The translations under genes and the position numbers were made by a program. From the NCBI RefSeq assembly GCF_037975245.1, contig NC_092577.1, positions 5,306,001-5,370,000 of the forward strand: a stretch of DNA of 64,000 bases, given 5' to 3'. Numbering within the stretch: position 1 is the stretch's first letter; each line of letters starts with the position of its first letter. Under the pieces are notes generated by a model. The model made no database searches and was not told the DNA's origin. It was given only the letters and a program-made list of their open reading frames with translations. Positions 1-12,400 of the stretch are shown here, piece after piece. The stretch is from Apostichopus japonicus (lineage: Eukaryota > Echinodermata > Holothuroidea > Aspidochirotida > Stichopodidae).

Positions 1-1045
1 ATTTCTTTTGTTTACAGCAGTGCATACTTGAGTCCGCGTTTTCGTTTTGTTTGCAGAAATAAGAGAAGCTGGGGTAACTTAACGGAAATTGTGCATCTGT
101 CGAACTATAAATAATCTCAACCATCAAACTAACAGGCAATTGATATTACAAACCATATCATTGAAATTGGCAAATTAACAAATAGTATCAACTACCCGAA
201 CTAATGCGCACATAGCCTATGCATGTGTCATGTTAAACCCCATTTTCTTTGTAAATAACTTTCCTTGGCTCGGAATACCTGCACAAGTACTAGGCTTAAT
301 ACTACTGCCCTGCTCATCACACAACAACAAGTAATAGGCACCAAGCATTTGCTTCGGTGTATATTATATCACACATTGCCTATATTTCCGGTTAACTTTT
401 GAAATGTCTCTGAAGCTAAAGGTGTTCTGTACTTGGCATCGTGAACTTCCGTGTGACTAAAGTATCTTATTACACTCTCATATCCTGTTTGCGTATCACA
501 AGCTAGTTTATAGGAGTGCTGTATCCTGTTAAAAACCAAACGTAAGATTTTGCGAAACATACGGTACTTTCGGTTTCGGAAAGTTAAAGTTTGGTACATA
601 CTTTTTTATTGCCTTTAGCTAATTTTCTTTGCGTGGCAATACATTGGCAATTTGTTGTTGTTCGTGGCATATAACTAGAGGGTTTTCATTTGAGAATGAC
701 AATCATTGGTTATTGTAACTCTACGATATGATTTACACCACTCTTTAAAATGGAGTCACTCTCTGAGACGTGACATGGTGGAGAAATGGATGAAGTAGAT
801 AACTTAGTGAATGGTGCAAACTCAGTTTCACCAGATGTTTGTAATTGCAAAGAACCGGAGATAAAGCATAGACAAATAGTGTCACATCAAAGGAGAGAAA
901 CAAACCACTGCGTAAAGTGTTCTTGCGATCAGGCCGGTAGACAAGAGTTCGAAGCTTAGGGGATGGGCACTAATGGTGTCCGTCCCTAGGAGGGGTCTTT
1001 ATTTAATTGTTTTTGTTTGGTTACGGATGGCTTAGATGCAAAACT

Positions 1046-1201
<156 letters not shown>

Positions 1202-2689
1202 AGTTTTGTCCAAGCTGACATTTTCGTTATTTCTCAATTTTATGACGAAGTTTAACACTAGTTGTATCATTAAAGGAGTGCGCTTACTTTTTGTCTGCAA
1301 ATTCTACATAATTTAATGAAGCATACATATAAAGCTACATAATTGATAACAATATTACTTCATGTAATTGTAATATGTTAACTTCAACAGATATGCAGTA
1401 GTGACAGTTCATAATTTCTTTGAAAGACTTTCTTGGACGAAAGTTAGGCCATGCGTTTTTCTAATTTTTGTCAGAAAGAGTCGAACATAGAACTTTCACC
1501 TTATTACGCAGTTGTCTTTGTGACGTCATGGACTAAAACTGTTTGAAGTATAGACATAGTAAAGTCGAGGATGTGTCTGGTTTAGAAAGTGAAAAAAAAA
1601 GAGAGCAAATTTCGAAGAAAACTCAAAGCGAAGAGAAAAAAAAGGAAGAAAAAACAAAAGGGCGAAGATAAAATAAAAAGTCCTCAATGCCTCGGCGCAA
1701 GTATCGTGTATACAGAGCAAAAATATCGCCGACGAAACTGCCTGTTTTTCACAAACATAGTAGCAGACGGATACTTGTTTGCAGCTTTACATTGTAGTCA
1801 GGATATATAGTACACCTGTGACGTAAGGAACCGTAAGCAGAAGAGCTCATAAGTACATAAAAACATACCTAAGTTACTTGAGTTATCATATTTGACAAGC
1901 TAGTTTGTGATATAGATAGGAATGTAGACTGAAATGACCTTTAACCTTCAATGACTATTGTAAACACTTTTCTGTGTAACCGATGGAATAATAAGACGTA
2001 TTTGCGCAGTTAGCCGTCAACATGACAGTAGAATCACGCTGGGAAGCATTGTAAGTAGGTAGCCCAAATACGGCTACTTATAGTGCACCCACCTTATATA
2101 TTGCAGAAAAATAAGTGGTACAATTTAAAGTGATTTGACCGATCAAATTCTATAAACATAGGAATGGGTTGATGATTTTGTATTTGAATATTATTAATAT
2201 GATTATCAAGTAGAACATTTTAAGTATTGGAAAGTATCGTTTTTATGCATCAATTCACTAATTAATTCTCAATATTTCTAATATGGAGCAGCGTGTTTTA
2301 GTTTGAAGAATGTTCATATTAATTTCTAATTTGACTTATACCCGGTTAGTTGTTCTTCACAATTGTTAGCAATTGAAACATCAACACAAGAAGCTAATTG
2401 AACTAAAGATGCTTCGATATTTTAAATGTTAATAATCTGGTTGAGTGTCAATATACTATAAGCAGTCAATATTTCTAACTTGAAACAACATAAACGCTTC
2501 GCAGGGCCGGACTTAGCTCGTGTGGACCAGGGGGCCAGACGATTAAGGTGATCTTTTCAGCACAAATCATGAGGTATTCAGTTTGCTAAGGGACTGTTAT
2601 AGTCCCTATCATGGACGACATATCATACCATATTGTTAACATCGAAATATTTAGGGGCCTCTAAATAAGTTTATTTGTCTGGGGGAGGC

Positions 2690-3115
2690 AGGGGTGGCGA
2701 GGGTGGGTGAGGAGGTTGATAGATTGGTCGATACCATGGCTCCGTTGGTCCCATTCTTATCCCGGCCCTCTTTTTGCTGCATACGCTGGTAAAAGGTATG
2801 CGCATCATAACGACTATACAGCATCTCAGTCCATTGTGAACATTAAGCTTGATGACGTGGCCTTGAATAGGCTATGAACATATTACAGAAGGCTATAGGA
2901 TACAGTTAGGAAAACAGAAATGATTTTTAACTTACATGTTTGTAAGTCCAGATCTCAAAATGAATGGAACCCTCTCATACACGTACTCTATCTTCGAGAA
3001 CACTTACTTGCGTCGCAGGTATATCTCTTCGTCAGCTCTAGAGCAAGAAACTCGTTGGCTTGAACAGACCTGGCGAAGGCTACATGTTGTTTGTGCCTCA
3101 AAGAATTGAGACACC
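2690..3115 (+). pseudogene. Decayed possible exon pair in copy A (family unknown)
   Basis: The plus-strand reading at about 2705-2880 resembles the better-preserved frame at 21550-21725 in copy B. Both share a block around WSHxYxG, FAAY, DYTAxQSIVN and KLDDV, then stop. A second block at about 3030-3115 matches 21847-21960, but copy A has lost the frame and the clean acceptor. I do not recognise the protein. The shared frame could be the remains of an exon of a duplicated gene or an anonymous repeat. Confidence 0.3.
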
Positions 3116-3394
3116 CTTTGTAAAAAAATCTGTTACTGTGTTATGTGCATGCAGTAAGATCGTGCTAGCAGGAAGATATTCATTACGGTAACTGGTGTAC
3201 AAGATTGAACACTCGGGAAATTCCGTATTATAAATATGAGGGCACCATGGTACAAGCAGGAGAGAGTAAATTATATACCGCACTGAAACTGAAAGTAAAA
3301 ATACATTCCCACCTAGCTGAAGACAATGTTTTCATGTTGGATAATGGTTGATATTCAGTTGAAACAGGATATCGTGCAATAAGGATGTAGAACT

Positions 3395-4375
3395 TTTAGA
3401 GCTCATCATTTGATAACCAATTATTATTGGTCCATCTAATGTTGAGAATACTACGAAGTAGTCTCCTTTGAAAAGTGTCAATTTTGCGATCAAGATCCTT
3501 CGTTGTGACCCACAGTTCGCAATTGTACAAAAAAAAAACTCTTTTATAAAGCCTCAAAAATCCTAAGCTTATTGTTCCGGCTTATGTCTTTGCTTTTGAA
3601 AATGCTTGACAGTGTGTTGAAAGCACCGTTGGTTATACCAATTCTTCGGTTACTGTCTTCTTCGGTCCCCAGCAAGCTTCCAACATATTTACACTTCTTC
3701 CAACTTTCATTTCCTTTCTTGTGATTGAAAATCGTTCAGTTTTTGTGCAATTGATTTTCAGGTTCCTTCCTGCCAGTTTGTCAGAAACTCATTTTTCGAT
3801 ATCTTGCAGTATATGCTGACTAGTTGATGCCCAAGAGATATCATCAGCGTATTGTTGGTCTAGTGTGAAAAAAAATAGTGGTGGTAGTGCTGTAATCATG
3901 ATCAACTTACTGAGATGGCAGGATAACTGCAACGATATCATTATCATCTGATTTCAACGAGTTGGCTAGATAAGTTATAAAAAATAGTGCACTTGCACTC
4001 TCTCCTTGTGGTGAACCAATGTTAGTGTTAAAAGGTAGTCCGAGTTTGCCCTCTAATTTGACGGTGTAGGAGACGTTATCGATTAGTAGTGATATCAGGT
4101 GAAATTCGTCGTTGTCAAGAACCTATTCTAGGTCAGTTAGCAAGGATCCTCTTTGAATTGAGTCGAACGCCTTGCTCATATCTAGCATCAATAGATTTAT
4201 AGTGTAACCTATGGATGTTATAGCTTTTTCTGCTAGCACTTTGAAAGCGAAGACAAGTTCATTTGTGCAACGTCCTGAAGTGTAGGCAGTTTGGGTAATG
4301 GGGGAGGATATGCTCATCAATTGACGGACGAATCTTCCTGGCCACACAAACCGCAAGAATTTTCCTCAGTGTTGA
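3395..4375 (-). mobile_element. 5'-truncated LINE reverse transcriptase relic
   Basis: Minus-strand translation gives the RT palm of a non-LTR retrotransposon. In order: a LRKILAV...ARKIRP block near 4360, DMSKAFDSI near 4165-4190, IGSPQGESASALFF near 3990-4025, QQYADDIS near 3835-3860, and a C-terminal CELWVTTKDLDRKIDTFQRR block near 3455-3515. Stop codons and frameshifts (one near 4300, one just after YADD) break the reading, so it is dead. Its 3' side abuts the end of the 2690-3390 block of copy A, and copy B lacks it, so it inserted after the duplication. Clade was not determined; the architecture is like CR1/Jockey-type elements. Confidence 0.85.
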
Positions 4376-6336
4376 TAATAAAATGACTGGTCATAAAATG
4401 ACTGGTCGCGCATAGACGCAGGGAATAGACGCTGGCTCCGCGCCTACTCACATTGCAGTTTATGTATCGCGCGTACTCACGTACGCGCTTACAATTAATA
4501 GTCTTGACCGTACCCGGACGCAAAAGTGAATCGAGTCACAAAACTGCGAATCTCACATTCCCATGTTGAACGCGCTATCATTTAAGGACGTTAACATTAA
4601 CCATTTCGAGGAAGTAATCAACCTTGCACAAGATCGTGATACGTGGCGGAGGTTAATCACTGAGCATGTCGGATAGACGAGACTCAACTTACTACTACTA
4701 ACGCGCTATCATTGCGTCAGGCATTTCCGCCGTTCTAACCCTTTGTGGCACGTAGACATATTGGAAATTTCAACGCCCGACAGTAAAGTTAAGTTCGCGC
4801 ATAACAGGACCAGGCCAGGTACAATATTGTATTTTTTTGGGTATTTATAGCCTAGTTGTATTAACTATTTGTTAGACCTACCGTAACAGTTATAGGTTCA
4901 GGCTAGTGCGTCCTAAGCTAGAACTAGCTTATTATAGGCTAGGATTACGCTTCTCATTTTCAATGTGCCTGAAACTAAGGACTGAGTATTGGTATAAAAT
5001 ATAAATTTGACATTTAACCACGGGATCTTTGATCTTGGTTCCCATGGCAACCACATATTTTGAAAGTAATTGACATTTCCATTATAACTATGAAGGATCC
5101 ATGTCCATCCATTGTTCCCCCTGGAGTAATAGCAAGAAAACTATTTCACTGAATTGACCTTTGACCTCTCGCCATTGGATACGGGGGTCTGCGAGACACA
5201 AGGGTTCACCTGGGCCCCCATAATCCCACACACCGACACGTTTTGACCCCCCTCAGTCATTGTCTTCCGGTCACCCTGGGGTACCCTACCATGGATGACA
5301 CCCCGAGAGTAGCTACTCATGAAAATTAACCGATGTATATGGCCCAACTGGCAAAGGGATTTCAATTCTCATCCCCTCCTTATGGCAGCGATGAGATAAT
5401 TAATATGAATATATGAATATTACCTTAAATGCTGGTCATACTCCAAATATATTTCGGACGATAAATGTGAACGTTGATAAATGGTAAGATAAACTTCTTC
5501 GCATGATGTATTTTCACGAAAAGCCTCCTTTTCTACTTCTATTGGGAATAGCTTGCTACAACGAGGCTCATAACAACTTCGCTTCCGTTTCTTTGTTATA
5601 AAATATTTCAGATAAATCTATTATGAGGCGATATTTATATAAAGTTACTGTCAATGAAGATCATTCGTTTAAATATTAATTAGGGTGTAAAATTTATTTA
5701 AACAGCTACCCCCCCCCCTAAAAAAAAAACGCGACGAGAATGAATAGAGTCCGATAGAGTTAACAGTATTTTATCGTACATTCAGTTTATTAATCTAATA
5801 TATCTGATTCTATACTACAATTTCAATTATATAACGATAACATAAAGACTGTTAAATATAACTGTTGCAAGAATAAGATATTGTTAAATATCCTGGTGTT
5901 TGCGTTCAAGCAGTACATTTTTGCTCGATATTAAGATAATTTCACATATTGTAGAAAGTAAATTTGAAGCAAGCACGTCTGATTGTCAAATTGTAGACTG
6001 AGGCCCAAGTATTTTTCCATTTTATTTTGGATTTGGCAAGATTCCAACTATACCTTATGAATGGAGTTAACAAAGGAAGAATAAATACATATGATGTATT
6101 TATATTGTTTCATCCACATTTTAAAGCAAAATATTGAATCAATGTTTCATCAATGTGACATCACACCCTTCTGCTTTATATTAACTTTTGTTTCACTGCG
6201 GTTTCGGTCATTGCCATGATAAACAAATTCAAGTTAAGTTCGTTAAGATCCATGACATGTAGTCGTTACACAATTAATACAGTTATTAGATGATATACAT
6301 ATATAAAAATATATATCGAATCCAAATATCAGATCT

Positions 6337-6480
6337 TGAAATATAATAGAGTATAGTAGTTCCAATTTACTGGAACAAGAGCAAAATAGGTAAACTGAAA
6401 AGTACATAAAAATCGTCAGGATCTCTTAAACTAAGTGACTGTAAGATATTTAAAATTCTAAAATGAATATACATAAGTAA
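6337..6480 (+). repeat. Diverged local repeat, unit 1
   Basis: Matches 7845-7985 over about 140 bp with a shared core (aacaagagcaaaataggtaa, then a block containing gtgactgtaagatatt). Spacing between the two is about 1.5 kb. Confidence 0.75.
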
Positions 6481-7844
6481 TGCTATATATAACCCTTGAT
6501 ATTGGATGTGATGCTAGAATAGCTTTATTCTTAGCAGTCGCTATTTTTCATGCAAATTGTAGAATATCTAAATTCAATGTACAATTGCTTCTATTCCTTT
6601 CTAAGGCTGCTTTTTACGATGTGAAACAAGATGACAAGAAAAGGAGAAAATTAAGCTATAAACGTTAAACAAGTCGTGAAAATAGCTCCTCCGATTATGG
6701 GTTCACGTTTAATTTGCTCATGTACAATAAAGAAGGACTCGAAGAAATCCGTTCTGTTCTTGGATTTTCGATTATTCATGTCAGTTTCATACTTACAGGA
6801 AGTAAGATCCAGATGTAAGTAGTGCGTCGGCTAGTCATACCTTATTACGCATTCCCAGAAGTCTATGTCATTCTACCCTTTTTCCATTTCACTTACAGAC
6901 AATACCACAAAATATAAAATAGTAATGTAAACATACACACACAGTATCAAGAACTATCTCCTTCAGAAATCATTGAGGCAAAAATATAATAAAACAGCAA
7001 AAGACAATATGTTTGTTCAGTATGTTTAACAATGTTGCCTCTCAGATTTTTAATTAGCATGATCCTCACAAAACAGCAAATAGTCATGTAAACATCAACT
7101 CTGGAATTTTTATAATTTTGTATACATTTTCATCCAAAATGTAGCAAAATCAACGTCAAAGATACAGCAGAGCGAGAATTGTGATGATGAGAATACGTAA
7201 TAACCCTTAAGAACCTATTTTCCAATCTACTAAACAAGAAGAATAGTATAAGAAAACTGTACAAGAACGTAAAAATTAAAGTAAGTGACTGCAGCATATT
7301 ACACCTTTAAACTAAAGACACAAAATAAAGTTGTGTCGCTAGAGCTAGCTGATCAGAGTTAAGAGTAAAAACAAAGGAAATTACAGAAAGAGACAGTACG
7401 AATATGCAAACAGAAAAGAACATACTTGCTACTTTGTATTATGTAAATAGTTTTTTCCTAAACAAAGAAATTTTTATCCAAGTATTGCAGCGTCTCGTTG
7501 TGTTTCACGAAATAAAAAAGATCCAATTAAATGTTTTTTGTTGAAATATTACCACAAGTGATCTCAAATAATTCTACAAGATCCACCCTGTTATCAACAA
7601 TCATCATGATGAAGTTAAAGCAAAGCTTACTTCACCAATAGTTCCTTTTTGAGTTCGTATAAAAATGAATAATCTTCTGATGAGTGGTTTAACCTCATTA
7701 AAAAAATCATATTTGCAGTAAAAAAGAAAATATTACTTAAACATGACCAGTGCTTTATTTGTCATATAGCACTCGATATCTTTTGGACCTTAATAAAATT
7801 GTCTCAATTTATACAAATGCACAATTAATATATCAGATTTTGAA

Positions 7845-7985
7845 TTATAACAAAGAGCATAGTGTTCCAATGTACTTAAACAAGAGCAAAATAGGTAAAC
7901 TGAGAAGTACACAAAAATCGTCCTTACAAGAATTCATAAAAGTTAGTGACTGTAAGATATTCAAAATTCTAAAATGAATATACAA
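7845..7985 (+). repeat. Diverged local repeat, unit 2
   Basis: Second copy of the block at 6337-6480, with the same core words in the same order. The overlapping 75-codon open frame (7750-7977) is most likely fortuitous, because the first copy does not keep it. Confidence 0.75.
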
Positions 7986-9286
7986 AGTAAAATTCAAGAA
8001 CTGAAGCTAGGTTATGGGAATAACCAACGATCATTGTAAAAACGGTAAGAAACAATCCGTCTAGAAAAACACAAAAATGCATCTGCAACGAAGCTAGACC
8101 CAATTTGTCAGACAGGACAACTATTACCTAAAAAGACTTTATATAAGAAATATTTCAGCGTCTGCAGGTTCCGTTTTCGGAAAACATGAGATGTTTAATT
8201 GTTGAATAATTGCCACAGTTGTTTAGGTTTTGGAAAAATTTATCCTGTCACGTTTCAGAACAAGTATCAAACAGTCAGATTATTGTAAGCCAAGTCTTAG
8301 TTGCAAATGAAACATTTATCACATTACATTACGCAGTTATTAGATTTCAGATTTACACCAACCTTTATACCATATATAATGAGCAAGAATGAATACTCCA
8401 TTATGTCTAAAAGAAGACCTGCTTAATTAACGTGACGAAAGATAACTTGTGTGAGTGACCTACTATTTTCAACACAAAGTGTGAAAATGCAAACAGTAAC
8501 GTTATGTACATCTAGTCGATAGTTAGTTTAGATTAGTTTATTAACCATATTTACATAACATTCAGTTTGCTGTAAGTGCTAATTTAACGTAGGATCATAT
8601 TAACACATACTTTTTGAAATGAGAAATTTAATGACATAAATAAATATAGATGCAAGCTTTGAATATTGTTTCACGTATAAAGATATGTCTCCTAAATAAT
8701 ATAAAGATGGGAACAATAAACTGAGGCGTTATCTTTTCTTACAGATGCTTCTAAATTTTACAATGAACAAGTGACTTCAAAATCACTGTAATAATAATAA
8801 TATGTAAAAACATTAAATTATATACATTATTTAAATTTAGATCACTTTGAAGCTGGTTTATAATTTCCTCCTAGCACTGGTTTTATCAGTGATCCTGTTG
8901 TTTATAGGACTATTTAAAAAGCAAAAGAAATAAAACTATTAGTATTTCACCAAATCACACGAAGGATATCAACTAATTGAAGACAATATATGTCATAGGG
9001 ATGTACATTCACAAAGCATCACTTAGGTTGATGGAGTTGTTTGCGTTCATCTACATATCTGTATTTCGCACACTTATCAAGAGCATATCGGGGGATGGAG
9101 TGTACAACCCCACAAAAGCACAGACAAAACATCAAAATAGCTGTATGCAAAAAGTTAATTGAAGACCTAGGTACATACTTAATGTATAGCCTAAATATTC
9201 CTCGGAACGCGCCATTTCACGTAATTGTACTTCCTCTAGGTAGGTTCCCGCACCCCTTAAGGCCTCAAGGCCATTACCGATTCCTA

Positions 9287-9316
9287 CTTAGAATCCTGCA
9301 TTTGTAGGATTCTAAG
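9287..9316 (-). other. Hairpin downstream of the GVIN-like gene
   Basis: Perfect 11-bp arms (CTTAGAATCCT and AGGATTCTAAG) separated by 8 nt. It lies about 95 bp past the stop codon of the GVIN-like gene. It would be in the 3' UTR if the transcript reaches this far; otherwise it is just an inverted repeat. Confidence 0.5.
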
Positions 9317-9398
9317 CAGCAGGATTATGCAGGATTATACGGCTGTGATATATCCAAATAAAATGGAAATGATGACATTTTATGAAACATTACCCAAC

Positions 9399-9404
9399 TT
9401 TATT
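9399..9404 (-). terminator. Candidate polyadenylation signal AATAAA
   Basis: AATAAA on the minus strand, starting only 4 nt after the TGA stop of the GVIN-like gene. If used, the 3' UTR would be about 20-30 nt, which is unusually short. This is a sequence match only; no cleavage site evidence exists. Confidence 0.45.
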
Positions 9405-9408
9405 GAGT

Positions 9409-12400
9409 TCAAGATACTTCTCGTAACACGTAGGCATTCCTCAAATCTTGAATAGCTTCCTCTCTAGTAATCTCGATCCATCCAAGTGGAATGTTTGCCT
9501 CCTTTCGCCCATACATCTTTGCGAAATCTTCGTTGAAGTTATTCATCACCCACTTCCAATACTTAACCGGAGATTGGTCTCGCACTGGTTGAATGATCCA
9601 GTCAGGGAAGTGAGTTTGATAATCACGATACTTTTGTTCCACATTCCCTTCCCAATAAGTATCATTAGAAGTTACGGAAGAGGTACATATATTACATAAA
9701 AGCCTCTCTGAAAACCTGGAAGCTGTACCAACTAGTCCTTCTGGAAAGTGCAATTCTGCTCTGTGCTTTTCATGTTGCGCTGTCATATTGTCACAAGGCG
9801 CGTGGCATATTGGACATTGTGCAGTACAACCACTGACATGTCTTGCTATTTCAGCCTGCGGCTTTGTTGGTAAAGCACGTAGCATTCTCTCCGCTTCTTG
9901 AATACACCCACTCCGGGGTATACCTAGAATGTCCTTAATATCGCTTTCGATATCATCTTTCAGATAATTCGCAATTTGATCGGTAAAGAAGGATAATTCT
10001 TTTACGTCAAAAAGAAGAATGGTTTTAATATCGTCATCCGAAATATGTAAGGTTTCAACATTTTCTTTAATTGCCTTGAACAAGTTCTTAATCCAAATAG
10101 AATATTCACTTTCGCTTCCATTATTTTCATTTTTGGGTTGTTTACTATGCAGTGAAACTGTAGAGTGTACGATTTCCAACAACGTGGGTATAATGTCTTG
10201 AACTTCCTTTTCGACCATTACTTCAACGAATGATTTGTTTTGCGTTGTAGAAACACAAACCTCTGCTATTTTACGAAGGGACCAGTCTTCTAAGAATGTT
10301 GGCAGGTTTAGAATAAAATTGTAGTAATCTTGAAAGTCGTTATTAATTGCCATGTCCTCTAGTAGTTGTCCAAACATTTTAAACTTACTCGCAAAATATG
10401 GGCAGTCTTCTCTCACAGCTTTGAAAATTGCAGGACCGAGATAGCATTTTATTCTGTCAGCAAGTTTTTCGTATAGTAATCTGGTGACGCTTGCTGATGC
10501 ACGGGTATCTTGAAAGGCACTGGAGAAGAGTGCACTAAAGTCTTTCCAGAGGTTTTTCTTTTCTTTTGTAAGCAGCTCTCGCAATGAATACTTCTCATTG
10601 TATTTACATCTTCCTTCATAGATAATGGGTACGGCTTGGTTGCACACCTCTTCAAGTACTTTAATTTTGGTATCTTGTGACAAAAGTGTTCCTTCATAAC
10701 TACTATTTAGATGGATAACCGATGTATCTATCAACTGTTTTATTATTGAAGGTTCAAAAGCAAAGTCATTTTCAATGTCACTTCTAAGATCTGCAAGGGT
10801 AATTCCTACAATTGTGTCCACAATATCCTTGGAGCCAATCTGGTTAGGGACACCTCGAGTAAATTTTACTTTCAATCGCTTCATCAATCCATCTTTCAAA
10901 AGGTCTCTCTTTTCACCAACTTGGAACACGTACGAATATACTTCCCTTCTGACTTCCTCTTCTTCGACAGTCTTACTAGGATAGGATGTACATATCTCTT
11001 TGATCCAATCTTCCCACAGGGTCTCGAATGTCTGCCGTACTTGTTCGTTCGACATTTTTTCCAGTGTTTTAAGATCTGCGATATTATCACGCTGAGCTAA
11101 CGCTTCTTGTCGCGCCATTTCACGGAGCTGGTTCCTACATACGGGAAGGAGATGGTCCATGTGATCTAAATGGTGAATACTTTCTTCAACTCTGTTCAGC
11201 GCGTCACGTGCATCTTGCTTAAAAGTACGTCCCGTGAGCTCTAGATCGTGCAAAAATTCGTCCTCAAATTTGTGAAGTTGGTCATCATTGTGCTCAACGC
11301 TGTTTTTTAAGTAAGCACGAATAAGCGCTTCAAGACGACTACATTCTTCGTCAACAACATGATTAATTTCTTCCAACAAGGTTTGCTTTGTTTCACTGAC
11401 AAATGTTTTCGGAACATTCCTAAGTTTCTGCTGTGCATCGGACTCACTTTCCATTGTTTTCTGCCTCATTTCGATAACCCATTGGCCATATGTGTGTTGA
11501 AAAGTTTTATAACGCAAAGCAGTCACACAATTTTGAAAGCTGAATATGAAATTCTCCTCTTTTACTGCATTCCAAATGTTAGTTGTTCTCTCTGAGAATT
11601 GCCTTAGGGTACGGGATGTTTCTTTCAAGTCGTCGATTATTATCTTTCTCAACATCATGATCTTTTCACTGTAACGATGATTCGGGGGCGCCATTGCTCC
11701 TTGCCAGAGACTTGGGATGTATTGTACATTCTCGTTGCTCTTTAGATTGAAAACATCAGAGAACCGCGTGTATAGATAACCATAGCCTTCAGCATTTGCA
11801 GCTGCTGCAACTGCCTCATCTAGGCTTGTCAAAATGGCCTGCGTGCATGCTTCATTCTTTTCAACAGCTGCTAAGTCTGCGACGAACTGTTGAACAAGTC
11901 TGCAAGATGAGTTGATGTTTACCTCTCTCATGCGTATAAATGCATGCGCTGCTATCTGTAGCACGTCTGTCATATCTTTTCCTACTGTCTGTCCTGCGAT
12001 GTTAATAATTGTCGAATCTGCTAAACAAAGGGCAAAAGTTGCTAACTCATTATCATGTCTAAAATCTTCATGAAATGATCGCTCCGGAGCCTTCAGACCC
12101 TCGGTGTCGATGACAATCAAATACTCAAATCGTGTGTCTGTTTGCAGCTCTTTGTGAACCTTAAGCAATTGAATGAATACTCCACGCGTGCATCGACCAG
12201 CGCTTACCGCGAACTTCACTCCAAACATGCAATTAAGTAAGGTTGATTTACCACTGCTTTGGATACCGAGTACTGAAACTGCGCAGACTTTCGGATTTCC
12301 CAATTGTTCGGTTGCAGAAGCGAGAACTGCCTGTACCCATTTAATAGGAACTCTACCTACGTCACCATCCAATATTTCCAATGTATATCCGTTAATCAAC

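Larger units (their letters stand above)
5051..9280. other. Gene-poor AT-rich region with old local repeats
   Basis: No convincing coding region. A short block at 6337-6480 recurs at 7845-7985, and a looser third version lies near 7215-7330. A second block near 7475-7590 resembles 8150-8250. The short open frames here (for example 6480-6668, 7750-7977, 8977-9162) have no recognisable motif and lie partly in these repeats. The region lies just downstream of the GVIN-like gene, so it could include decayed 3' flanks of lost paralogues; that is inference. Confidence 0.6.
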
